DNA from: Lysobacter sp. K5869 | GTDB taxonomy: Bacteria > Pseudomonadota > Gammaproteobacteria > Xanthomonadales > Xanthomonadaceae | Assembly (NCBI RefSeq): GCF_018847975.1 | Contig: NZ_CP072597.1 | Coordinates: 2,953,001-3,017,000, forward strand | Direction: 5' to 3' | DNA length: 64,000 nucleotides | Part shown: positions 8,332 to 15,200 of the stretch, piece after piece | How the letters are laid out: the number at the start of each line of letters is the position of its first letter | How positions within the stretch are numbered: the first letter of the stretch is position 1 | Position numbers and translations under genes: made by a program | The notes under the pieces: model-generated | What the model was told of the DNA's origin: nothing | Database searches by the model: none | Seen by the model: the letters and a program-made list of their open reading frames with translations, nothing else

Positions 8332-8582
8332 GGTGCGGTGCTCCTCGGGGTGGTCGGTTGCGGCTTGCGCTTGCGGAGGGCGTCGAGCCCGTAGGCGACG
8401 ACGAGGATCGCGGCGGCAGCGCCGGTCAGAAGGCGGAACGAGAAGGGGTCGGGAAACCAAAGGGCGAACAGCACCAACCCCAGCAGCAGGTAAGAGGCGG
8501 ACATCGCCAGCCAGTCGCGCCAGGTCCACGGCTCTTTCAGCTCAACGCCGGAGCGAGGGTTCGGCTCGATTTGCGCCGTCAT
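8328..8582 (-). CDS. Small two-helix membrane protein (84 aa)
   Basis: Two hydrophobic segments are seen: ASYLLLGLVLFALWF (about 30-44) and LLTGAAAAILVVAYGLDAL (about 52-70). A basic C-terminal tail RKRKPQP follows. It lies in the early leftward operon, not the lysis region, so it may act on the host envelope or in exclusion (inference). Confidence 0.55.
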   Translation of the reverse strand: MTAQIEPNPRSGVELKEPWTWRDWLAMSASYLLLGLVLFALWFPDPFSFRLLTGAAAAILVVAYGLDALRKRKPQPTTPRSTAP

Positions 8583-8587
8583 GGCCG

Positions 8588-9781
8588 TCAGGCCTCCACC
8601 GGCCGGCCGTCGCGCAGCAGGTAGAACGTGTCCGCCTTGATTCCGTCGTGGCCGGCGATGCCGGCCCACACGGCGACGATCTTGTAGTCGTCATCGCGCT
8701 CGACCAGGAAGAGCGCGCAGCCATCGGCGCCGGACGCGCGACCTTCGTACCCAGAGGCCATCGCCGCGCCCTGGTAGCCCGTCGCGCTCGCCGCGCCCCG
8801 GGTGCCCGTCGCGCTCGCCGCGCCCTGGTCGCCCGTCGCGCTCGCCGCGCCCTGGGTGCCCGTCGCGCTCGCCGCGCCCCGGGTGCCCGTCGCGCTCGCC
8901 GCGCCCTGGTCGCCCGTCGCGCTCGCCGCGCCCCGGGTGCCCGTCGCGCTCGCCGCGCCCCGGGTGCCCGTCGCGCTCGCCGCGCCCTGGTAGCCCGTCG
9001 CGCTCGCCGCGCCCTGGTAGCCCGTCGCGCTCGCCGCGCCCTGGTCGCCCGTCGCGCTCGCCGCGCCCTGGGTGCCCGTCGCGCTCGCCGCGCCCCGGGT
9101 GCCCGTCGCGCTCGCCGCGCCCTGGTGCCCGTCGCGCTCGCCGCGCCCTGGTAGCCCGTCGCGCTCGCCGCGCCCTGGTAGCCCGTCGCGCTCGCCGCCG
9201 CCCTGGGTGCCCGTCGCGCTCGCCGCGCCCCGGGTGCCCGTCGCGCTCGCCGCGCCCTGGTCGCCCGTCGCGCTCGCCGCGCCCTGGTAGCCCGTCGCGC
9301 TCGCCGCGCCCTGGTAGCCCGTCGCGCTCGCCGCGCCCCGGGTGCCCGTCGCGCTCGCCGCGCCCCGGGTGCCCGTCGCGCTCGCCGGCGACGCCGGATC
9401 GATCGGCAGCGCGCGCTTGAACGTGTAGTCGATGGCGGCCTTGATAAGCCCAGGCAGACCAATCTCCAGCTTCACGCGGATCACGCCGCTGGCGATCTTG
9501 TTGGCCTCGCGGCTCAACTCGCCCGACTGTTCGACCAGCGCGAAGCGACTGCCCGCGGGCGGATAGAAGCGGAACACATCCAGCGGATACTCGCAGGCGT
9601 GGAATCCGCCTTCGCAAGCCTTCACGACGCCGCTGTGCGTGTAGGTCTTGCCGACTTCGTACTGCACGCGCTGGCCGCCGTCCGGGCTGCACGCCAGATC
9701 CTTGTCGAAGCCCTTGTAGCTCGTGACGGTCTCGGGCTTGGCGCTGCTGGCCGCTTCGGCGGCTTGGTCGTTGCTGCTCAT
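8588..9781 (-). CDS. DUF7666-like protein with 23 nonapeptide repeats
   Basis: The 397-residue protein has three parts. Residues about 1-140 hold a conserved domain with YKGFDKDLACSPDGG, YEVGKTYTHSGVVKACEGGFHACEYPL and RFALVEQSG, matching the DUF7666 family of phage proteins. Residues about 141-350 are tandem nonapeptides of consensus ASATGxxGA, where xx is TR, YQ, DQ or TQ. The C-terminus (DGCALFLVERDDDYKIVAVWAGIAGHDGIK) is conserved again. Three central repeats read GERDGxPGR because a one-base insertion and a one-base deletion shift the frame and restore it. The repeat shape suggests a beta-solenoid-like rod. The function is unknown. Confidence 0.75.
   Translation of the reverse strand: MSSNDQAAEAASSAKPETVTSYKGFDKDLACSPDGGQRVQYEVGKTYTHSGVVKACEGGFHACEYPLDVFRFYPPAGSRFALVEQSGELSREANKIASGVIRVKLEIGLPGLIKAAIDYTFKRALPIDPASPASATGTRGAASATGTRGAASATGYQGAASATGYQGAASATGDQGAASATGTRGAASATGTQGGGERDGLPGRGERDGLPGRGERDGHQGAASATGTRGAASATGTQGAASATGDQGAASATGYQGAASATGYQGAASATGTRGAASATGTRGAASATGDQGAASATGTRGAASATGTQGAASATGDQGAASATGTRGAASATGYQGAAMASGYEGRASGADGCALFLVERDDDYKIVAVWAGIAGHDGIKADTFYLLRDGRPVEA
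8769..9387. repeat. 27-bp tandem repeat array, about 23 units
   Basis: Units of 27 bp repeat head to tail inside the DUF7666-like gene. They differ mainly in the three to four bases that encode the variable dipeptide. Two units have altered length: one is short by one base near 9125 and one long by one base near 9197. These cancel, leaving the 3' end of the gene in frame. Such an array should be prone to slippage and unequal recombination. Confidence 0.9.
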
Positions 9782-10038
9782 CGTTCGGTTCCTTGCGCAG
9801 TGGAGTGGTTGGGCGCCGACGTGGCGCAGACTTCGCGGGAAAAGGCAGTAAGGACGTGGCGCGGGCGAGCGATCGCCAGGCGCTGCAGGTCGGCGCGCGC
9901 CGCCGCAGCGTCGAGACCGGAAGGCGCGCCGAGCGCGGCCATGCGGGCTTCGGGGATGGCGTCGACCACGGCGAAGGCTTCGCGGATCAGGCCGCGGCGC
10001 TGGCGCGCGCGGGATTCGTGGGAGCGGTTGCGGCTCAC
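9778..10038 (-). CDS. Hypothetical phage protein (86 aa)
   Basis: It starts at GTG 10038 (VSRNRSHESRARQRRGLIREAF), overlapping the upstream stop as GTGA. The protein is Arg-rich and helical. No family was recognised. Confidence 0.5.
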   Translation of the reverse strand: MSRNRSHESRARQRRGLIREAFAVVDAIPEARMAALGAPSGLDAAAARADLQRLAIARPRHVLTAFSREVCATSAPNHSTAQGTER

Positions 10039-10388
10039 GGCGACACCACGGCGCGCGGGCGCTGCAACATGTCGGCGAAGGCGTCGGCGGCGCGCGCGGT
10101 GCGCTCGTAGCGCTTCGCGTCGACCTGCCGTTCGGCGGTGCGGCGCAGGCGCGCGGCAACCAGCCGTTGCATCAGCGCGGTGTATTCGGTCCAGTCGCCC
10201 GAGCGGAAGGACGCGACCATCTGCGCGTCGAGCGCGTCGTAATCCTCGTTTTCCAGGCTGCCGAGCGCGCTCAGCACTTCGGCGTCGTCCTGCATCAGCT
10301 CGGTGACGCAGGCGGTCACCGCAGCGGCGCGGGCGTCGGCGGTCTCGCCGGCCCAATCGGTGGTGACGTGGAAGTCGCGGGCGCTCAC
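10035..10388 (-). CDS. Hypothetical phage protein (117 aa)
   Basis: It starts at GTG 10388 (VSARDFHVTTDWAGETADARA), again overlapping the upstream stop as GTGA. It is acidic in the middle and basic near the end, predicted all-helical. No family was recognised. Confidence 0.5.
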   Translation of the reverse strand: MSARDFHVTTDWAGETADARAAAVTACVTELMQDDAEVLSALGSLENEDYDALDAQMVASFRSGDWTEYTALMQRLVAARLRRTAERQVDAKRYERTARAADAFADMLQRPRAVVSP

Positions 10389-10597
10389 GGCGACACCGCC
10401 TCGGCCAGATCGGCGCAGCGCACGAGGCCGTTGTGCGGAACGAAGCGATAGAACCGGGTCGCGGCCTGGTTGGTCAGGGCGTAGGCGTCGGGGGCGTAGT
10501 CGCCCGGGGTCGGAACGATCGCGGCGACGACGAGGGTCAGGAACCCGACCCGGACGGTCGCGCCAACTTCCCACCGCTGATTGCTGTTCTGGATCAT
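10385..10597 (-). CDS. First gene of the leftward early operon (70 aa, hypothetical)
   Basis: The protein begins MIQNSNQRWEVGATVRVGFLTLVV and looks like a small beta-rich domain. The ATG at 10597 has a GGAG Shine-Dalgarno about 10 nt upstream, and it is the first gene after the leftward promoter-operator at 10632-10673. No family was recognised. Confidence 0.6.
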   Translation of the reverse strand: MIQNSNQRWEVGATVRVGFLTLVVAAIVPTPGDYAPDAYALTNQAATRFYRFVPHNGLVRCADLAEAVSP

Positions 10598-10631
10598 GGT
10601 TCGCTCCGGTGCCCGCTGGGCTGGTGCTGAA

Positions 10632-10673
10632 AAAGTAGCGCTGCTACTTATTCAAAGCAACAGCCAAGCTGTT
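10632..10673 (-). promoter_or_regulatory. Leftward early promoter with two operator palindromes (pL/OL-like)
   Basis: Reading leftward, a -35 TTGCTT (10660-10655) and a -10 TACTTT (10637-10632) are separated by 17 bp. The palindrome AACAGC-CAA-GCTGTT (10659-10673) abuts the -35. The palindrome AAGTAGC-GCT-GCTACTT (10633-10649) covers the -10. Centre-to-centre distance is 25 bp. The same arrangement stands between repressor and cro, so this is probably the second operator of the phage immunity system. Confidence 0.82.
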
Positions 10674-10691
10674 TTTCCCGACGAGTGGTAC

Positions 10692-10700
10692 TTATCCACA
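10692..10700 (+). promoter_or_regulatory. Perfect DnaA box
   Basis: TTATCCACA is the strong consensus DnaA-binding 9-mer. It lies between the leftward operator and the end of the 116-aa gene. In DNA this GC-rich it is unlikely by chance, but a single box proves nothing. Confidence 0.45.
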
Positions 10701-10712
10701 GGGGCAAAACAG

Positions 10713-11063
10713 CTAGGGGAGGGCGGGATGGCGCCGAATCAAGCCGGCCTCTTCAAGGCTCAGGCCGTCATCGACGCATTCGCGCGCGGTGTGCAGATCG
10801 TTGTAGAGCTGCACCAGGTCATCGTCGGAAAGGTTATTGAGTCCGGCGCGGCCGAAGGTTGCCTGGTCGACCAGGATGCGCAGGCCGTAGCGGTCGCGCA
10901 GATGCACGATCATGCGGCGATACGATTCGCGGGTGATCGGATCTAGCCGATCAGGTGCGGGTGCGGCGCGCCGCTGCGGCTCAGCCGTGGCGTCTCTGGC
11001 GCGCAGCTCCGCCGTGCGGAGTGCCAGCAGTTGCACCAGTTCCTGAAACCGACCCTTGCTCAC
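10713..11063 (-). CDS. Hypothetical phage protein downstream of repressor (116 aa)
   Basis: A strong AGGAGG at 11077-11072 stands 8 nt before GTG 11063, fixing the start inside the 3' end of the repressor gene (83-bp overlap in another frame). The C-terminal domain reads DPITRESYRRMIVHLRDRYG and then LSDDDLVQLYNDLHTARECVDDG. No family was recognised. It is presumably co-transcribed with the repressor in lysogens, so a role in lysogeny or exclusion is possible (inference). Confidence 0.6.
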   Translation of the reverse strand: MSKGRFQELVQLLALRTAELRARDATAEPQRRAAPAPDRLDPITRESYRRMIVHLRDRYGLRILVDQATFGRAGLNNLSDDDLVQLYNDLHTARECVDDGLSLEEAGLIRRHPALP

Positions 11064-11634
11064 CGCCGAAGCCTCCTGCACGAACGCGCTCACCAAACCT
11101 CTTGGTCAGGTCGATCACGTTCGCCTTGGTCACCGGGCCGCCGAATTCGGCCACGATGGTATAGGCCAATTCGATCAAAACAGGGTCGGTCACCCACTCC
11201 GGCGGGTCGCCGACGACAGCCAGATATTCATGTAGAACCGTGATCGCGTGGGCGATCTTTTGAAAGTCTGGTCGCCCAGTTTGAGACCCCAACTCTAGGA
11301 AGGCTTTAAGGCCTGGACCTAAGCCAGGACGTGAAGTCTGCTCTGGAAGGTCCGAGCGAATATCGGTTGGGTCGCAACCGAGCGCGTCAGCAAAGAACAA
11401 CAGCGCTTTGTAGTTCAGCGCGATCGCGCCGCGCATGTACTGGCTGATGAGGCTCTGGTTCGCCTCGGTGTTGCCGGTCCACATTTCGGCGAGCTTGGCC
11501 TGCGTCGGCCGGCGGTCCCGGGGTATCGCCAGCCAGATCGCCTTCAGGCGCGCGGCGGCCGCTTGGTCGGCTTCAGTGATCTTGCGGGTGCCGGCGGCCT
11601 TGGTCATGGCCGCAATGCTGGGGACGGCGCTCAT
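10981..11634 (-). CDS. Phage repressor, XRE helix-turn-helix, no peptidase domain
   Basis: The 217-residue protein has a helix-turn-helix near residues 40-85: TQAKLAEMW, NQSLISQYMRG, ALNYKALLFFADALGC. It is transcribed divergently from a Cro-like gene across two operator palindromes, the standard CI position. Unlike CI or LexA it shows no Ala-Gly cleavage site and no Ser/Lys dyad of the S24 peptidase. The C-terminal half (FLELGSQTGRPDFQKIAHAI...) is helical and unfamiliar. No Shine-Dalgarno precedes the ATG, so a leaderless lysogenic transcript is possible. An in-frame ATG at 11607 is an alternative. Confidence 0.75.
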   Translation of the reverse strand: MSAVPSIAAMTKAAGTRKITEADQAAAARLKAIWLAIPRDRRPTQAKLAEMWTGNTEANQSLISQYMRGAIALNYKALLFFADALGCDPTDIRSDLPEQTSRPGLGPGLKAFLELGSQTGRPDFQKIAHAITVLHEYLAVVGDPPEWVTDPVLIELAYTIVAEFGGPVTKANVIDLTKRFGERVRAGGFGGEQGSVSGTGATAGTPHGGAARQRRHG

Positions 11635-11642
11635 TGGGCGCA

Positions 11643-11684
11643 AACAGCCAAGCTGTTGCCTAGAAAAAGTAGCTGTGCTATTTC
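11643..11684 (+). promoter_or_regulatory. Rightward early promoter with two operator palindromes (pR/OR-like)
   Basis: A -35 TTGCCT (11656-11661) and -10 TATTTC (11679-11684) have a 17-bp spacer. Palindrome AACAGC-CAA-GCTGTT (11643-11657) touches the -35. An imperfect AGTAGC-TGT-GCTATT (11668-11682) covers the -10. The 25-bp centre spacing and the first 15-mer are identical to those of the leftward operator. The predicted transcript start falls at about 11691, the cro ATG itself. Confidence 0.85.
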
Positions 11685-11690
11685 TTTCTC

Positions 11691-11981
11691 ATGAGCGAAC
11701 CCCATCCCCTGGAAGTTGCGGTGTCCCTGATCGGCGGCCAAGCCGCAACGGGGCGCCTGCTCGATGTGAGCCAGAGCCTTGTCGCGCAATGGATCGCGCG
11801 GGTACGCGACCCGAATGGGAAGCTGGGCCGGCCTCTGCCAGAGGAGTATTGCCCCGCGCTCGAGCGCGCCAGCGGTGTGCGCTGCGAGCGGCTTCTGCCC
11901 GAGGTCGTATGGACCCGGGATACCGCCGGCGCAGTGACCGGTTACCACGTTCCCATCCCCGATTCGGGACAGGCGGCGTGA
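11691..11981 (+). CDS. Cro/YdaS-like transcriptional regulator
   Basis: The 96-residue protein follows the YdaS/Cro-like pattern: PLEVAVSLIGGQAATGRLLDVSQSLVAQW (helix-turn-helix), then LPEEYCPALERASGVRCERLLPEVVW. It is the first rightward gene, divergent from the repressor, so it is the functional Cro equivalent. No Shine-Dalgarno is seen before the ATG, and the promoter would place +1 at the ATG, so the message is probably leaderless. Confidence 0.85.
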   Translation: MSEPHPLEVAVSLIGGQAATGRLLDVSQSLVAQWIARVRDPNGKLGRPLPEEYCPALERASGVRCERLLPEVVWTRDTAGAVTGYHVPIPDSGQAA

Positions 11982-11982
11982 C

Positions 11983-12183
11983 GTGGCCGCCCGGGGGCGC
12001 GAGCAGGAGGGGCACGAAGCGTTCCGCGTGGTGAGCGCGGAACCCGGCGTGCGTTGGCTCATCACCGGCATCGCCGCAAGCGCGCGCCCGCGCCGCATCT
12101 GGATCGAATTGGAGCGCACGCCGGAGCCGGCCGAATTCGTCGCCGAGCTGTTCGCGTCGTTGGGGATTCCTCGCAGCACCTGA
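11983..12183 (+). CDS. Hypothetical phage protein (66 aa)
   Basis: It starts at GTG 11983, one base after the cro stop (VAARGREQEGHEAFRVVSAEPG). It has a small alpha/beta look with WLITGIAASARPRRIWIELE. No family was recognised. A terminator follows directly. Confidence 0.5.
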   Translation: MAARGREQEGHEAFRVVSAEPGVRWLITGIAASARPRRIWIELERTPEPAEFVAELFASLGIPRST

Positions 12184-12193
12184 GTTTCGCCTG

Positions 12194-12222
12194 GGCTCGG
12201 CCACTGGCCGGGCCTTTTATTT
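12194..12222 (+). terminator. Terminator after the cro unit (tR1-like position)
   Basis: A 9-bp stem GGCTCGGCC/GGCCGGGCC with an ACT loop and one G-T pair is followed by TTTTATTT. Its position, between cro and the CII-position gene, mirrors tR1 of lambda and implies that replication genes need read-through or their own promoter. Confidence 0.75.
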
Positions 12223-12267
12223 CGCCCTCGCACCGACCTTCCACGCTATTCCATTCGGTAGAAGCAC

Positions 12268-12669
12268 ATGGCAAACGGCCTTGATTTGCGGGTGAAACGC
12301 CCGCTCCGCGACATCCCCGAGCATGAGTGGGCGTGGTCGTCGGAAGCCGCGGCGATCGCGTCCATGATCGCGACCAGCGGCCTGCAGGAAAAAACGGTCG
12401 CCATCGAGGCGGAAATCGACGCCTCCACGCTGGCGAAGGTGAAGCAAGGCACCGCGCGGCCGTCCGAGGAAGCGCTCGGCCGGATGATGGACGCGACCGG
12501 CTCCGAAGCCTGGCTGTTCTATTGGCTGCTGCGCCGCGGCTACGACCCGCGCAGCCTGCGCCGCATCGAATCCGACGTGGAGCGCGAGAACCGCGAACTG
12601 CGCGAGCAACTGGAGCGCGAGCGCCACGAGCGCGAAATCGAGCGGCGCCTGTTCAAGGAGCTGCGGTGA
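12268..12669 (+). CDS. Helix-turn-helix phage regulator in the CII position
   Basis: The 133-residue protein contains IASMIATSGLQEKTVAIEAEIDASTLAKVKQG (about 30-60), a helix-turn-helix resembling Cro/CII-type regulators. A WLFYWLLRRGYDPRSLRR segment and a strongly charged coiled coil (about 103-133) follow. Position after cro and before replication genes suggests a CII-like activator. The coiled coil could give the oligomer such activators need. The identification is by position and fold, not by a certain family match. Confidence 0.6.
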   Translation: MANGLDLRVKRPLRDIPEHEWAWSSEAAAIASMIATSGLQEKTVAIEAEIDASTLAKVKQGTARPSEEALGRMMDATGSEAWLFYWLLRRGYDPRSLRRIESDVERENRELREQLERERHEREIERRLFKELR

Positions 12670-12911
12670 TGCGCAAGACCATCGCCGAGTTCGTCGAGCA
12701 AATCGCGGCCGCCCTGGACGCCGCCGGCAACCAGCAGGCGCCGATCAAGGTCATCGGCACTCGCGAATACCTGCGCGACAAATTTCCGCCCGCCAAGCGC
12801 GGCGGCCCGCTGCTGTGCGGCGAACACGAACTGGTCCTGGCGGGCCGCCCGGGCAAGCCGGCGGCGCTGGCGAACCTGGACCTGTTCCCCAACCAGGAAC
12901 AACCGGCATGA
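12669..12911 (+). CDS. Hypothetical phage protein (80 aa)
   Basis: It starts MRKTIAEFVEQIAAALDAAG, overlapping the upstream stop (TGATG). It continues KVIGTREYLRDKFPPAKRGGPLLCGEHELVL. No family was recognised. Confidence 0.55.
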   Translation: MRKTIAEFVEQIAAALDAAGNQQAPIKVIGTREYLRDKFPPAKRGGPLLCGEHELVLAGRPGKPAALANLDLFPNQEQPA

Positions 12912-13117
12912 GCGTTTCCCACTGCATGGGGCGCGCGCTGAAGATCGCGCGCCTGCCGGTCGGCCAATGGCCCGACGAGGTTGCCAAGTTGCCGGAGGAC
13001 TGCGCGCACGCCGATTGCAGCGCGCCGCGCTCCTGCCGCAAGCGCATCGGCGCCTATCTCGCGATCCAGCGCGGCATCCTGCGCGACCGGCCGGCGCCGG
13101 CGAGGGGGCGCCGGTGA
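12908..13117 (+). CDS. Hypothetical Cys-containing phage protein (69 aa)
   Basis: It starts MSVSHCMGRALKIARLPVGQWPDEV and has a CAHADCSAPRSC cluster that could bind a metal. It overlaps its neighbours at both ends. No family was recognised. Confidence 0.55.
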   Translation: MSVSHCMGRALKIARLPVGQWPDEVAKLPEDCAHADCSAPRSCRKRIGAYLAIQRGILRDRPAPARGRR

Positions 13118-13338
13118 TCGTTCCCCGCCCCGAAACCGCGCGCTTGCTGCGCGACGATGACCTGATCCAGCTCGAGCGCGAGCTGGCCGAGCGCATCCCG
13201 AACGAACAGCGCCTGCTCGCCGCCCTGCGGCGCGAGAAGCGCCGGCGCACCCGGTACGCCCAGCGTCACCCCATTGGAATTGCGCACGAAAACGGTGCAG
13301 TTCCGGAGGTTGCTGGGTCCGTGGCCGTGGGAGCTTGA
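13114..13338 (+). CDS. Hypothetical phage protein (74 aa)
   Basis: GTG 13114 is preceded by GAGGGGG. The protein is helical and charged (DDDLIQLERELAERIPNEQRLLAALRREKRRR). Its last 20 residues overlap the next frame and look less protein-like, so the true end is less certain than the start. Confidence 0.5.
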   Translation: MIVPRPETARLLRDDDLIQLERELAERIPNEQRLLAALRREKRRRTRYAQRHPIGIAHENGAVPEVAGSVAVGA

Positions 13339-13486
13339 CCCGATGCGACGGAAAAAGACCCTCAAGCCCGGCGAAGCCGGCAACCATGTGGCGGCGTTGC
13401 GCGCGCTGTATCGGCCCGCGCCGCAGCCGGCGCCGACACCCACGCCGGCCGAGCCCAAGCCCGTGACCAAGGAGCAGCGCGATTGA
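13274..13486 (+). CDS. Hypothetical phage protein (47-70 aa, start uncertain)
   Basis: The frame reads FRRLLGPWPWELDPMRRKKTLKPGEAGNHVAALRALYRP, then a Pro-rich tail. ATG 13343 gives 47 residues. A TTG at 13274 would include the Trp-rich segment but overlaps the previous gene by 65 bp. The tail PQPAPTPTPAEPKP is probably disordered. No family was recognised. Confidence 0.5.
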   Translation: MELRTKTVQFRRLLGPWPWELDPMRRKKTLKPGEAGNHVAALRALYRPAPQPAPTPTPAEPKPVTKEQRD

Positions 13487-13974
13487 GCGCGGATGTGCTC
13501 CTGCAACGCCTGGACAAGGTCCAGAAGTCCGGCCGCGGCTGGCGCGCGCTGTGCCCCGCGTGCGGCGGCCGCGGCCGGAAGCTGTCCATCACCGAGTCCG
13601 ACGACGGCCGCCTGCTGCTGCATTGTTTCGCGGGCTGCCCGGCCGGCGCGGTGGTGCAGGCGGTCGGCCTGACGCTGGCCGACCTGTTCCCCGAAGCGCC
13701 GGAGGACGACAAGGACAAGCCGGAAGATCGCCGCCGGCGTCGCCGCGCCGCGCGCGAGGCGCAGTGGGGCGCCGCCCTGGAAATGCTGGACTTCGAAGCG
13801 ACCATCGTTGCGATCGCCGCCGCAGACCTGGCCGCGGGCAAGGCGCTATCGGATGAAGACGCGGCGCGCCTGGCGCTGGCGCGCGAACGCATCGACGGCG
13901 CGCGCACCGTGCTGCGCGATCTGCAGCCGTGGCGACCGTCCGAGCGGTTCGTGTCCGGCGAGGCCGCCGCATGA
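13483..13974 (+). CDS. Primase-type zinc-ribbon protein
   Basis: The 163-residue product has CPACGG (Cys 24, 27) and HCFAGC (His 47, Cys 48, Cys 52), the CHC2-type zinc finger of DnaG-like primases and phage gp4-type helicase-primases. No TOPRIM domain follows, so it is a stand-alone template-recognition module or loader. It ends in ATGA overlap with the helicase gene, suggesting the two proteins act together. The start is TTG 13483, or a GTG 12 bases on. Confidence 0.7.
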   Translation: MSADVLLQRLDKVQKSGRGWRALCPACGGRGRKLSITESDDGRLLLHCFAGCPAGAVVQAVGLTLADLFPEAPEDDKDKPEDRRRRRRAAREAQWGAALEMLDFEATIVAIAAADLAAGKALSDEDAARLALARERIDGARTVLRDLQPWRPSERFVSGEAAA

Positions 13975-15200
13975 CGCCGTCGAACCTGGAATCGCGAGCG
14001 GAACGGCAGGTTTACGCCGCGGACGACCGCGACGAGGAACTGGCGAACATGTACGGCGGCGGTGAGCGTGCGCGGGCCTCGGTGGAGCACGCGAGCAAGG
14101 CCGCTGCCGCAGCGGCGTCGCCGCGCCTCGCGTTCGTGCCCATCGGCGAGTTCCTGGCGAACGTCACGGCGCCGAAGTGGCTGATTCGCGACATCGTCGA
14201 GAGCGATTCGCTGCTGATGATCTTCGGCGACCCGGAGTCGGGGAAGTCGTTCTTGGCGATGGACTGGGCCGCCAGCGTGGCGACCGGCCGCGAGTGGAAC
14301 GGGTTTCCCGTGAAACAGGGCCCGGTGCTCTACATCAACGGCGAAGGCCGCAACGGCGTCAGCCGCCGGTTCAGCGCTTGGAAAATCGCCAACGGCTGCG
14401 CGCTGGAGGCGGCGCCGCTGTTCCTGTCGACGGTGTCGACCGCGCTGACCGACGGCATGGGTCGCGCCGAGCTGGAGGCGGTGGTGGCCGAGTTCGTCGC
14501 TGCCTACGGCGCGCCCGCGCTGATCGTCATCGACACCCTGGCGCGCAACTATGGCCCCGGCGACGAGAACAGCACCCAGGACATGACCGCGGCCGTCGCG
14601 ACCTGCGACAGCCTGCGGGAAATGACGCAGGCCACGATCGCACTGGTCCACCACAGCGGCCACGGCGACAAGAACCGGGCCCGCGGCTCGATGGTGCTGC
14701 GCGGCGCGCTGGACGCCGAGTACCGCATGACCCGGACCGAGGGCGGAGACACGATGCTGGAGTCGACCAAGATGAAGGACGCCGAGCACCCGCAGCCGAT
14801 GGCGTTCAAGTTCGCCCAGGTCGAGCTAGGCCTGGTCGACGACGATGACCGCATGGTCACGTCGGCGGTGCTGCGGCGAACCGAAATGCCGCAGCCCGGA
14901 GACGAAGGCGAAGAGCGAAGCGGCGGCCGGCCGCACGGCCGAGGCCAGCCGCCGGGCCGCGGCAAGCACCAAACCCGAGCCCTGGAAATCCTGCTGCGGC
15001 TGCACGCCGAGCACGTCACCAATGTGATGCGAGCCGGACGGAACCCGTCTGAGGCGCATGTTCACATCGAGACGTGGCGCGACAACTGCATCGAGGCCGG
15101 CATACCGCGGAACCGCTTCAACGATTTGCGGCAGACCCTGGTCAACACCAGGAAGGTCCGCATTGACCTGGGGTTCGTCACCCCATTGGCGGACGCATGA
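13971..15200 (+). CDS. RepA-type replicative helicase (AAA_25)
   Basis: The 409-residue protein has Walker A GDPESGKS at 86-93 and Walker B LIVIDTLAR near 184-192. A VHHSGHG motif and an RGSMVLRGALD segment follow, as in RepA/RSF1010-type hexameric helicases. A basic Gly-rich linker (about 320-345) leads to a C-terminal winged-helix-like tail. It is expected to unwind the phage origin. The iteron-rich segment begins only 15 bp after its stop. Confidence 0.82.
   Translation: MTPSNLESRAERQVYAADDRDEELANMYGGGERARASVEHASKAAAAAASPRLAFVPIGEFLANVTAPKWLIRDIVESDSLLMIFGDPESGKSFLAMDWAASVATGREWNGFPVKQGPVLYINGEGRNGVSRRFSAWKIANGCALEAAPLFLSTVSTALTDGMGRAELEAVVAEFVAAYGAPALIVIDTLARNYGPGDENSTQDMTAAVATCDSLREMTQATIALVHHSGHGDKNRARGSMVLRGALDAEYRMTRTEGGDTMLESTKMKDAEHPQPMAFKFAQVELGLVDDDDRMVTSAVLRRTEMPQPGDEGEERSGGRPHGRGQPPGRGKHQTRALEILLRLHAEHVTNVMRAGRNPSEAHVHIETWRDNCIEAGIPRNRFNDLRQTLVNTRKVRIDLGFVTPLADA

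Noticed and set aside
8769..9387. Possible CRISPR array (regular 27-bp repeats)
   Set aside because: Repeats are contiguous with no unique spacers, they are in frame within a protein gene, and no cas genes are present.
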